From IMG/VR virus record IMGVR_UViG_3300025115_000007, positions 1 to 64,000 of that record: 64,000 nucleotides of DNA, one strand, 5' to 3'. The position numbers and the translations under genes were made by a program. Shown piece after piece: positions 48,163 through 55,702 of this stretch. The notes under the pieces are model-generated. The model did no database searches. It had not been told where the DNA came from and worked only from the letters and a program-made list of their open reading frames with translations. The DNA comes from a virus. The first letter of the stretch is position 1. The number at the start of each line of letters is the position of its first letter.

Positions 48163-48170
48163 TATAAATA
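48163..48170 (+). promoter_or_regulatory. T4-like late promoter box (plus)
   Basis: TATAAATA reading into the virion genes from 48189; divergent with the box at 48142. Confidence 0.6.
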
Positions 48171-48188
48171 GATCATATGAGGTGATAT

Positions 48189-48545
48189 ATGCGTTTTGGT
48201 AATTTCATTAGTGAGGATAAATCGGAGTTTTATAATACAGTCTCCAGGTTGAGTGGGTACGATGATACCCGCCTGAAAAATGTCCTATTGGCTTCATGGC
48301 TCAAGTTGCGCGAATCCTTGACCCACAAAGATCAGGAAACCTTGATCCATGTAATCAATGAGACATTGGGTACGGATTATGAGAATGTATATTTCGTTCC
48401 AACACAGATAGGGTCCATACCAAGTAACTGGAAAGACAAGGTCAAGGTTGTTGGTAACACCTGGATACAGTTGCATGAGTCATTGGACAACAATGTAGAA
48501 TTAAGCTGCGGCCTTATGTGGGTAAGGCTTGTATCGGAGGTATAA
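48189..48545 (+). CDS. Late protein with MRFxxFISE start
   Basis: 118 residues. MRFGNFISEDKSEF at the N-terminus resembles the T4 capsid-targeting sequence and its cleavage site. The rest (ETLIHVINETLGTDYENVYFVP) is not recognised. First gene of the late plus-strand run. Confidence 0.6.
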   Translation: MRFGNFISEDKSEFYNTVSRLSGYDDTRLKNVLLASWLKLRESLTHKDQETLIHVINETLGTDYENVYFVPTQIGSIPSNWKDKVKVVGNTWIQLHESLDNNVELSCGLMWVRLVSEV

Positions 48546-48546
48546 C

Positions 48547-49035
48547 ATGGATAGCATAGTGGATAGAATATCGTTCCTGCTTGGTGACGATCAAAGGTCT
48601 TGGAGGAGTAGGTACACCGAACCAATTACACAAGCACCTATGGGAAAGCCTGTCAGAAGCCCTAGCAGGTATGAAAATAACATTGGAACAGCTGATCCAT
48701 CTAATAACTCCACAGATATTACTTCATCTGGTCCTATTAGCCAGGACTTACTAGCTTTAAAGGCCAAACAGCGCCACCGGCTCAATAGGTATACAGGTGA
48801 GGGGCTACAGCCGTGGATGTTTGAAAGTGTGGAATTTTTTATAGATGAGTATATGAAGCCGGAACCCAACAAGGACCCTGATCCTGATGAGCTGAAAATG
48901 GGTATTGAGATTGAGATGGAACACACCACCGATGAAAAATTAGCGGAACGTATAGCCAGACATCATCTCCAAGAGATTTCTGATTATTACACCAGGTTAA
49001 AGAAAATGGAAAATGAGGCTGGTATAACCGATTGA
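48547..49035 (+). CDS. DUF5661-like late protein
   Basis: 162 residues from the ATG after GGAGG. The C-terminal third has ELKMGIEIEMEHTTDEKLAERIARHHLQEISDYYTRLKK, the pattern of DUF5661 (Glu-His-Thr ... HL-x-E ... YY-x-x-L). Function unknown, common in phage structural regions. Confidence 0.65.
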   Translation: MDSIVDRISFLLGDDQRSWRSRYTEPITQAPMGKPVRSPSRYENNIGTADPSNNSTDITSSGPISQDLLALKAKQRHRLNRYTGEGLQPWMFESVEFFIDEYMKPEPNKDPDPDELKMGIEIEMEHTTDEKLAERIARHHLQEISDYYTRLKKMENEAGITD

Positions 49036-49253
49036 TGAAATACCTCATATACCTATTAACCACATTACTGTTACTGCTGGGTTGCTCGACAAAGCAAATC
49101 ATACCACCTGAGCCAAATTATAAACCAATTCATGCTTTGGAATTCAGTAATGGTATATGTTTTGACACTGAAAATGCTAAGAACCTTATGGAGAACATAA
49201 AAGCCCTAAAGGCTTACCAGGAAGAATTAGTAAGATTGTTAAAGGAGAAGTAA
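49035..49253 (+). CDS. Small lipoprotein (outer-spanin-like)
   Basis: 72 residues: signal peptide ending LLLLLGCS (lipobox, Cys ~17), then a coiled-coil-like C-terminus (AKNLMENIKALKAYQEELVRLL). Size and layout fit an outer-membrane spanin (Rz1-type) or a phage lipoprotein. If correct the host has a Gram-negative envelope. Confidence 0.6.
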   Translation: MKYLIYLLTTLLLLLGCSTKQIIPPEPNYKPIHALEFSNGICFDTENAKNLMENIKALKAYQEELVRLLKEK

Positions 49254-49254
49254 T

Positions 49255-49485
49255 ATGGATATAGTAAGGAAGATAGAAAACATTCTCGGCGAGTCCAAGA
49301 CTGACAGCTACAAGCACCTTGGGTACGCTAATGCCTGGCACGCACCTATAAATGAACCCGTTCCAGAGATATACAAAAAGTGTAAGGCCAAGAACCACAA
49401 GCTAAGCCATCATTATGTTGGAAGAGACAGTGAGTATTACTGTGATATATGCAAGTTCAAGTTCAATGTGGATAGCTCAGATTGA
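49255..49485 (+). CDS. Zinc-ribbon-like small protein
   Basis: 76 residues; CKAKNH and CDICKF near the C-terminus form a likely CxH/CxxC zinc site. N-terminus MDIVRKIENILGESK. Late gene order suggests a virion or assembly role. No family known. Confidence 0.55.
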   Translation: MDIVRKIENILGESKTDSYKHLGYANAWHAPINEPVPEIYKKCKAKNHKLSHHYVGRDSEYYCDICKFKFNVDSSD

Positions 49486-49490
49486 ACCTA

Positions 49491-49955
49491 ATGAACTTGG
49501 TATTTGATCCGAAAAAGCATAGCATCTTCACCCCGATCAATAAGGACAAATACAGGGGTGATGTTTTTCCGGTGGTAAGATCATCATGGGAGGACAAATT
49601 TTACAAGTGGTGTGATATGAATCCACACATCACATCATGGGTAGTTGAGGGCCTGGCTATAGAATATTTCGACCCTGTGAAAAAGAAGAACCGGAGGTAC
49701 TATCCGGATGTGCTTATGGCTGTTAAGACCAATGAAGCTAAAGATAAGATATTTTTGGTAGAGATCAAACCATATAAGGAAATAGTGCCTCCAATTGTAT
49801 CCCCTAAGAAAAAGGAGAAAACAATGCTTCGGGAATCGGTGACCTATAGGACCAACATGGCTAAATGGAAAGCAGCGGAGCTATACTGCCGGAAGCGAAA
49901 TTGGGAATTTAAGATACTTAGTGAAAAGGACCTGTTCAAGGATGGAAAAGCATGA
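49491..49955 (+). CDS. Head-completion nuclease (T4 gp4-like)
   Basis: 154 residues from ATG 49491. FPVVRSSWEDKFYKWCDMNP, then RRYYPDVLMAV and FLVEIKPYKEIVPP match T4 gp4 and TnsA-like nucleases (Glu, Asp, Glu-x-Lys). T4 gp4 (gene 50/4) is needed to finish heads before tail joining. The C-terminal YRTNMAKWKAAELYCRKRNWEF is also conserved. Confidence 0.8.
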   Translation: MNLVFDPKKHSIFTPINKDKYRGDVFPVVRSSWEDKFYKWCDMNPHITSWVVEGLAIEYFDPVKKKNRRYYPDVLMAVKTNEAKDKIFLVEIKPYKEIVPPIVSPKKKEKTMLRESVTYRTNMAKWKAAELYCRKRNWEFKILSEKDLFKDGKA

Positions 49956-50500
49956 TTACCGTCTATGACCATGTGAGAATAGGCACTGTTCATTTCAGGT
50001 CTGGCAGATTTTATACATACCTGTACACAAATTATTCCAATGATCCAGGTCCTGTGGGTGTTATGGTAAACTACGTACATGGCATCCACCCAGTTACCGG
50101 TAATATGCATCAGTACCTGCAAATGATCAATTTGAATTATGTCCCGAGACAGTTCCGCCGGCTCTTTGTGGAACAATGGCGGGCCCATCTCAAGGCCAAT
50201 AAAGGCCAAGTACTACTAACCTGGAGAAAGGTGAGGTCAAAGTTCCCATTCCTCCAATTTGCATTACGACGTTACCATGTCAATAGGGGCTTCATAAAAT
50301 ATCAAAGGCTGATCCCAGATGAGGACCTTGAGAAGGTGGTTATATCTTCCTTTAGCCGGGACTTCTCCATTACAGCATGGAAGCAGGCCATAAAGCTAAG
50401 AGGTGGTAAAAAGGGCGGACCCGGTAGAGCCACTTTGTCCAATAAACCTCTCAGCGGTAACACATGGTTTATGAAAAGGGTTTTCAGTCCGCCTATATAA
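49952..50500 (+). CDS. Late structural-region protein, unknown
   Basis: 182 residues, overlapping gp4-like by four bases. Aromatic N-terminal part (FRSGRFYTYLYTNYSND, NYVHGIHPVTGNMHQYLQMINLNY), basic C-terminal tail. No family recognised; position suggests a head-tail or baseplate role. Confidence 0.6.
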   Translation: MITVYDHVRIGTVHFRSGRFYTYLYTNYSNDPGPVGVMVNYVHGIHPVTGNMHQYLQMINLNYVPRQFRRLFVEQWRAHLKANKGQVLLTWRKVRSKFPFLQFALRRYHVNRGFIKYQRLIPDEDLEKVVISSFSRDFSITAWKQAIKLRGGKKGGPGRATLSNKPLSGNTWFMKRVFSPPI

Positions 50501-50510
50501 GGGGTATTCA

Positions 50511-50804
50511 ATGGCAGAAGATTTGTATCCAAGTCCAGGTTTATACGGTGTACCTATTGCAACGAAGCCGGCAACCAAGGCCAACTATGCTAACTATATG
50601 CTAAATATGGTATTAACCCCATCTACCTATAAGTGGAAAATAGAAGGTATCGATGTTCGTTGGCGGGAAAGCTATGAAGGTAAAAGGTTACCGAGAGATT
50701 ATTACACCATGACCTATTCTAATAACCCACCAGAAATCATCGGTACACTAGAGTATTATTTAGACTCCGACGTTATTATAAACGTGGTATGTGAGGAAAT
50801 ATAA
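50511..50804 (+). CDS. Late structural-region protein
   Basis: 97 residues, beta-rich (WKIEGIDVRWRESYEGKRLPRDYYTMTY). Overlaps the next gene by one base. No function visible. Confidence 0.55.
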   Translation: MAEDLYPSPGLYGVPIATKPATKANYANYMLNMVLTPSTYKWKIEGIDVRWRESYEGKRLPRDYYTMTYSNNPPEIIGTLEYYLDSDVIINVVCEEI

Positions 50805-51094
50805 TGAAAACCTATACAACCTTATACAATGGTGAGACCAGAGCATTGGGTATCTATGTTAGAGATCAGAACGATGATGACTTTGTTGCCACCAGTGCCA
50901 GCACTTATATCAAAAACTCATCCGATACCATTCTGGTGAACGAACTTACGGCCATGATCTCCGGTTCATCTGTATATGCTTTGGTGGATGAAACTATAAC
51001 CAGTGCATCCGGTGATTATGAGGTGGTATGGAAACTCATTAGGTCTGGATACATTTATAAACATGTAACAGGTGTGAAGGTAGTTGATGTATGA
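50804..51094 (+). CDS. Putative virion beta-sandwich protein
   Basis: 96 residues, strand-rich with repeated Ser/Thr (ASTYIKNSSDTILVNELTAMIS, SASGDYEVVWKLI). Resembles immunoglobulin-like or BppU-like small phage domains, which decorate virions. Inference from pattern. Confidence 0.55.
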   Translation: MKTYTTLYNGETRALGIYVRDQNDDDFVATSASTYIKNSSDTILVNELTAMISGSSVYALVDETITSASGDYEVVWKLIRSGYIYKHVTGVKVVDV

Positions 51095-51267
51095 TGAATG
51101 TAGACGATATAACCACAAGGCTTAGTTTCACCGACCTATCACCACTTATCAATGTGGTTGGTGTTGCGACCAGGCCTAACTACTTTTTGGAGGCATATGA
51201 CAGCACCTGGATATATTGGAGGATTGTAGTGGACTTCTTTGACCAGCTTGCAGGAGATATATACTAA
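51091..51267 (+). CDS. Small late protein, 58 residues
   Basis: Starts in the previous stop (ATGATGA) and ends sharing one base with the next ATG. MMNVDDITTRLSFTDLSPL then aromatic residues. Tight overlaps on both sides support it. Confidence 0.6.
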   Translation: MMNVDDITTRLSFTDLSPLINVVGVATRPNYFLEAYDSTWIYWRIVVDFFDQLAGDIY

Positions 51268-51773
51268 TGGCTAATCCTCAGACAAACATACTGGATAGAA
51301 TGACTGGTATATATCAGCCATTAGAGACTCCAAAGGCCATACTGACAATGATTTTCGTGGTGGCTAGCGATGATGATAGGAACAATATGACTCCAATAGC
51401 ACTATCCGCCTCGGACTTGTTTGAGTTGGATGAATATGGTGATTACCAACCATTATCCTATACATCACCAGTAAGTTCTAGTACCTATTATGAGCTGGAC
51501 TATAGCAATAATATAATGCCAAAAGCCGTCTCCTTCAACTTCAATATAAAGACATATGAGCAGTATTACGCGTTCAAAACGAGTGTGGAGTTGACTATGG
51601 GGGTTCACACTATTGCTTTTAGGGAAACAACGGCATGGCAGTATAGGGTGGATAATGGAACCTGGACTAATTTTCCAGGTAACACTCGCTTAGATATAGA
51701 TCCATCAGCTGCTCCGGAGGATGTGGTGTTCGATTTGCAACGAGATATGAGTATATATATTATAACACTATGA
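51267..51773 (+). CDS. Putative virion protein
   Basis: 168 residues, mostly beta-strands with many Tyr/Thr (YTSPVSSSTYYELDYSN), and an ending WQYRVDNGTWTNFPG that looks like a fibre or decoration domain. Function inferred from context. Confidence 0.55.
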   Translation: MANPQTNILDRMTGIYQPLETPKAILTMIFVVASDDDRNNMTPIALSASDLFELDEYGDYQPLSYTSPVSSSTYYELDYSNNIMPKAVSFNFNIKTYEQYYAFKTSVELTMGVHTIAFRETTAWQYRVDNGTWTNFPGNTRLDIDPSAAPEDVVFDLQRDMSIYIITL

Positions 51774-51783
51774 GGACTCATCC

Positions 51784-52092
51784 ATGAGGCATCTTTTTTC
51801 TGGTAGAGCACGGGACACGTATGGTAAAATTCAAGCCGGTATACCTGTAACCATATACTTCGCCAATACTGTATCCGCGGCTCCTGTGTACACAACCTAT
51901 TCAGCAGTAACCGCGAGTACAGTAGCCCCGCAGGTTTCGGCTGATGCCGCCGGATACTTTGAGTTCTATGTAGATGATACTGAGATAATACCTACCAACA
52001 TCTTTGATATAGTGTGCCAAAGTGTGACCTATGAAAACATTGACATATTCAAAGGTGCTTGGTTCAACCCAAGAAAATACTTTGTGCTATAG
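51784..52092 (+). CDS. Putative fibre/decoration protein
   Basis: 102 residues. GKIQAGIPVTIYFANT and SADAAGYFEFYVDD resemble a carboxypeptidase-regulatory-like beta-sandwich often found in phage fibres and baseplates. Confidence 0.55.
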   Translation: MRHLFSGRARDTYGKIQAGIPVTIYFANTVSAAPVYTTYSAVTASTVAPQVSADAAGYFEFYVDDTEIIPTNIFDIVCQSVTYENIDIFKGAWFNPRKYFVL

Positions 52093-52101
52093 GAGATCAA
52101 T

Positions 52102-52455
52102 ATGGCCTTCGATTATAATAGAATACTAGAGATAACATCGTTAGGAGTGTCAGCTGGATCCAACACCTTAGTAACCAATGGTACCGGCAGAAAATACATC
52201 CGGAACGTTATCCTACATAACACCCATACGGCTGATGTGGTGGTTAAACTATTCAATGTGCCTAATAATGGCGCCGCGGTCGGATCGTCCTCATCGGCTA
52301 ATCAGTTCCTACAGAGTTCCTTAGTAGCTGGTGATACATTGATGATAGAGATACCGGCGCCGGGGATTATGTTGGTGGATCAATATGATAGCATCCAAGG
52401 CTATGCGGACATAGCTTCTAAGGTGACAATACAGATATATGGCGGCACGGAATAA
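52102..52455 (+). CDS. Putative virion protein
   Basis: 117 residues, beta-rich (SNTLVTNGTGRKYIRNVILHN, DVVVKLFNVPNNG). This pattern is typical of small phage structural proteins near fibres. Preceded by AGGAGATC. Confidence 0.6.
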   Translation: MAFDYNRILEITSLGVSAGSNTLVTNGTGRKYIRNVILHNTHTADVVVKLFNVPNNGAAVGSSSSANQFLQSSLVAGDTLMIEIPAPGIMLVDQYDSIQGYADIASKVTIQIYGGTE

Positions 52456-52461
52456 TTTCAC

Positions 52462-52490
52462 TTGACATGAGTATGGGAGTGTGATATAAT
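52462..52490 (+). promoter_or_regulatory. Sigma70-like promoter
   Basis: TTGACA, 17 bases ending TGTGA, TATAAT; reads into the region before 52655. Confidence 0.7.
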
Positions 52491-52573
52491 GCGTCTGATA
52501 GGTTGGCTGAATGAATCATCTGTGGTAAATGGAAAAAGAAAATCCTGCCAAGGATATAAGGTTGTCAAATGTT

Positions 52574-52581
52574 TATAAATA
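52574..52581 (+). promoter_or_regulatory. T4-like late promoter box
   Basis: TATAAATA, 74 bases before the 52655 start. The 52456-52654 gap otherwise holds only the sigma70-like promoter and a 29-codon ORF starting inside its -10 box. Confidence 0.5.
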
Positions 52582-52654
52582 CATTATGGACCTATCCAGG
52601 GGTATAACTCCGGGCTGATAGCCTATTATACACTGAGTTTAGGAGGATGTAAAC

Positions 52655-52954
52655 ATGAAGCTGGAAAAATACTTACAGGAAGGTAGTGTGGATATTACCA
52701 AATGGGAGGTATACAACCTCATTGATGAGCTAATGGAAGATCCAAGGACCTCAAAGTTTATGAACCCGGCCGCCCGCTATGCTGACCAGTATCATATAGG
52801 TAAAGGGATACCTGTAAAGATAGCCGCCAAGATGTTGGGTGTTACGGTAGCCCAATTACCAAAAGTTATAGAAAAGATCAATGGTAACACAGGCAGGTAT
52901 GACGGTTTAGCTGAAATTTATGATGATTATCTACATGTATATGGTGGTGATTAG
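52655..52954 (+). CDS. Late protein with MKLEKYLQE start
   Basis: 99 residues after TTAGGAGG. MKLEKYLQEGSVD is close to the T4 capsid-targeting pattern with a Leu-x-Glu cleavage motif. The rest has a helix-turn-helix-like stretch (KIAAKMLGVTVAQLPKVIEKI). Confidence 0.65.
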   Translation: MKLEKYLQEGSVDITKWEVYNLIDELMEDPRTSKFMNPAARYADQYHIGKGIPVKIAAKMLGVTVAQLPKVIEKINGNTGRYDGLAEIYDDYLHVYGGD

Positions 52955-52980
52955 TACCAGCTCAAATTCTATACAAAAGG

Positions 52981-53061
52981 ATGGTGATCAACGTGGGTGA
53001 CAAGAAAAAGGGTAAGAAAGCCAAGGGTGGTAAGAAACCTAAGAAGGAGGCCAAAGGGTAG
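52981..53061 (+). CDS. Tiny lysine-rich peptide
   Basis: 26 residues from ATG 52981 or 22 from GTG 52993; nearly all Lys/Gly (DKKKGKKAKGGKKPKKEAKG). Resembles phage internal or DNA-condensing peptides. It ends 11 bases before a leader element. Confidence 0.4.
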   Translation: MVINVGDKKKGKKAKGGKKPKKEAKG

Positions 53062-53071
53062 GTGAAGCTCT

Positions 53072-53170
53072 TATAAATAGATATGAGAAGGTAATCCGGG
53101 TGAGGGTATCACACCGGAAACAGTAGGAGAACCTTACCGCTGTCCCTTCCATCGTCTATTTATAGGAGAA
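53072..53170 (+). ncRNA. HEG-associated leader element, copy 3
   Basis: TATAAATAG, the three-way-junction stems (GAAGG/CCTTC, CCGGGTG/CACACCGG, ACAG/CTGT) and CTATTTATA before AGGAG. Almost identical to copy 1 although the downstream endonuclease is unrelated. Confidence 0.65.
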
Positions 53171-53177
53171 CGGTCAC

Positions 53178-54069
53178 ATGGAAATCATCGGAAATCCTTA
53201 TGGAATCATTTACCTCATCACATGTATAGTGAATATGAAGAAATATGTTGGTCTTACCACCAAAACATTACAAGAAAGGTGGAAAAACACATTTGAAGGC
53301 ATCAAGGAATAAGAAACGTATTAGTTATTTCCACAAAGCCATTTGCAAATACGGTAAGGAAAATTTCACCATGAAAGTCATTTGCGTCTGTGATGCAAAG
53401 GAAATATTATGCTTGATGGAAACATTTCAAATTATGGTAAATCATAGCCACATAAGCGAAGGCGGTTATAACCTAACATGGGGTGGTGAGGATTTTGATA
53501 CTTTCACCCACAATCCTAATAAGGAAGAAATAAAGAACAAGCAAAGGTTAGCTAGTACAGGTAAGAAACATACACAGGAAACAAAGGAAAAATGTAGACT
53601 AATCAACTTAGGTAAAAAGTTTTCCGAGCAGCATAAGAAAAACCTAAGCATATATGCTAAAAATAGAACAGAGGAACATAGAAAACATATAGGTAACTCT
53701 AATAGAGGAAAGCACCATAGTGATGATGCTAAAAAATTGATGAGTGATAGTCATAAAGGTAAAAGTTTTACAGATGAACATAAAAGGAAGATAAGTGAGT
53801 CTCTAATCGGTAAAGTAAGAAGTGAGGAACATTGTAAAAATTTAGGCCTAACTAATAGGGGTAGAAAACATACCGAGGAAGCTAAAAGGAACATGAGCGC
53901 CGGGCAAATAGGTAGAAAACATACCGAGGAGTTCAAAAAATTTATACGAGAAGTGAATAAGGGTAGAAAAATGACACCGGACCAAATTGAAAGGGGAGTA
54001 AATGGTAGAAGGCTGTCCAAACAACTAAAAAACATGTATAGCGTTATGGAGTATAGCCTATGCGCCTAA
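53178..54069 (+). pseudogene. GIY-YIG homing endonuclease with NUMOD3 repeats, one frameshift
   Basis: Frame 1 (53178-53312) gives GIIYLITC and KYVGLTTKTLQERW, the GIY-YIG core; frame 2 continues from about 53290 with the rest of the domain (FHKAICKYGKENF, METFQIMVNH, GGYNLTWGGE) and about nine NUMOD3-type repeats (GKKHTQETKEK, GKSFTDEHKRKI). The shift lies at GGAAAAACAC. Joined it would be ~295 residues. It precedes and abuts the 54060 gene. Confidence 0.8.
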
Positions 54070-54452
54070 CATTATCCGGTACACAATTTTGTCATTTGGT
54101 AACATGTCTTTTATACGACCAACTTCATCATCCGGAAGATTCGGCCGCCGCTAAATTGGATCCTGATTGGAAAAACTTTCTTGAAGTATTGGAACGAAAG
54201 GGCCTAAAAGCGGTACTTCTACAACGATACCTTTCAATGGACCCACAGCTCCGCATTAGGTATAATATGATAAAAAAGACATTTGTTGATAACAAGTCGT
54301 CTGGGTCCTCATATATAGAGATCAGGAACGAGCATGTGCCGGTGGACAAAAAGCCAGGTGTTATAAATAAAGTTGGTAACATAATAAAGAAGGCCGTAAG
54401 GTATGGTGTTGCTGGTACGGTCGGTTTAATGGAGGACAAAGATGTCAGGTGA
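54060..54452 (+). CDS. Late protein, possibly truncated at its N-terminus
   Basis: 130 residues; the ATG lies within the end of the endonuclease frame and has no good ribosome site. Contents (DSAAAKLDPDWKNFLEVLERKG, NKVGNIIKKAVRYGVAG) are helical and basic. The endonuclease may have inserted just before or inside it. Confidence 0.55.
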   Translation: MRLTLSGTQFCHLVTCLLYDQLHHPEDSAAAKLDPDWKNFLEVLERKGLKAVLLQRYLSMDPQLRIRYNMIKKTFVDNKSSGSSYIEIRNEHVPVDKKPGVINKVGNIIKKAVRYGVAGTVGLMEDKDVR

Positions 54453-54747
54453 ATTTACAAGTGGTGAGACCCATGATGCGACCAATGCAGTGTTAGCCCA
54501 TGGCACAGTGGGTAATGAGCCAAATAAGGTACCAACAGATGTGGAAAATGTGTTCGCGGATGCAACTAAGGATGGTATGCCGGTTTTTGATGTTCCGGAA
54601 ACCGACTTTTTTAATAATATGCGCCAAGAACGTAAGCGGTTGAGGTTTACCAAAGACTCCGCGGCAGCTCAGTACCATAGATCATCCAAATACAATAGGC
54701 CATTCTGGCTCCGGCATGAAGGTTACCTCAGAAAAGTTGATCGATAG
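54442..54747 (+). CDS. Hypothetical protein
   Basis: 101 residues, acidic N-terminal half and basic C-terminal half (MRQERKRLRFTKDSAAAQYHR). Overlaps the previous gene by 11 bases; preceded by GGAGG. Unknown. Confidence 0.6.
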   Translation: MSGEFTSGETHDATNAVLAHGTVGNEPNKVPTDVENVFADATKDGMPVFDVPETDFFNNMRQERKRLRFTKDSAAAQYHRSSKYNRPFWLRHEGYLRKVDR

Positions 54748-54749
54748 AC

Positions 54750-54778
54750 TTGACAATTCCCAAATAGTATGATATGAT
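54750..54778 (+). promoter_or_regulatory. Sigma70-like promoter for RNase H
   Basis: TTGACA, 17 bases ending ATGA, TATGAT. Confidence 0.65.
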
Positions 54779-54808
54779 GTTGTCCTTCTAAGAAAGGAAC
54801 AGTGTGAT

Positions 54809-55687
54809 ATGCGGATTACCACCTTACTGGATGCCAACAATCTGGCTACCAGAGTTCTCTTTACAGGCCCCATAGGCGCTACCACCGATAAACCAGATTA
54901 CGATATGTTCAAGTATATAGTGGTGGACTCAATTTATCGGACAATGCTCAAGACCCGATGTTCCGAGATTATACTGGCAGTTGATTCCATCAATGTCTGG
55001 AGAAAGGATATATTCCCACGGTATAAAGAGTCTCGGAAGCTCAAGAGGGCAAAAGGTCTACAAGTAGATTGGACTAGGTTCTACAAGGAATTTGATGATC
55101 TCTTGAGTAACATCAGGAAGTATCTACCATTCAAGGTCCTCAAGGTACCAAGAGCTGAGGCCGATGATATTATTGGCTCCTTCACCCTACATTACACTGA
55201 CAGGGACATCGTGATAATCAGCACCGATGAGGACTATAAGCAGCTCATTAGCCCCAAAGTCAGGCTGTACCAGCCAATCAAGCATAAATGGGTGGAATGC
55301 AGTAACCCCAAAGCCTTCCTGGTCTTAAAATGTGTTATAGGCCAGCCGAAGGATGATATTTTCAACGTTCTCACACCGGAAGACTGGCCAGCCGGCAAAC
55401 GTAAGCCTGGAGTGGGTGAGGATAATATCCTCCACCTAATGCACAGTGGGAACCTATCAGATTGGCTCATACAAGAAGGAGCCCTAAAGAGGTTCGATCA
55501 AAACCAAAGGTTGATTGACTTCCGGCACATCCCAAAATATATAGTCCAATCGGTGATCTCTCAGTATGAGGGTTACACCATGCCGAGCCTGGACAATGCT
55601 TACACCTTCTTTGACCTATATAACTTCCGGAGCTATAAGGACAATTTCCATCAGGTTGAGGGTAATCTCACTCGATTATATTCATAA
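54809..55687 (+). CDS. rnh: RNase H/5'-3' flap exonuclease (T4 Rnh-like)
   Basis: 292 residues (T4 Rnh 305). LLDANNLATR, ILAVDSINVWRKDIFPRYKESRK, VPRAEADDIIGSF and IISTDEDYKQL are the conserved acidic blocks of the FEN/RNase H family. It removes RNA primers from Okazaki fragments, pairing with the split ligase. The C-terminal part includes the helix-hairpin region (VLTPEDWPAGKRKPGVGEDN). Confidence 0.9.
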   Translation: MRITTLLDANNLATRVLFTGPIGATTDKPDYDMFKYIVVDSIYRTMLKTRCSEIILAVDSINVWRKDIFPRYKESRKLKRAKGLQVDWTRFYKEFDDLLSNIRKYLPFKVLKVPRAEADDIIGSFTLHYTDRDIVIISTDEDYKQLISPKVRLYQPIKHKWVECSNPKAFLVLKCVIGQPKDDIFNVLTPEDWPAGKRKPGVGEDNILHLMHSGNLSDWLIQEGALKRFDQNQRLIDFRHIPKYIVQSVISQYEGYTMPSLDNAYTFFDLYNFRSYKDNFHQVEGNLTRLYS

Positions 55688-55702
55688 GGAGACCTAGTAC
55701 CC

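Noticed and set aside
52489-52580. 29-codon ORF starting in a promoter -10 box
   Set aside because: The start would lie upstream of the transcription start of that promoter and there is no ribosome site.
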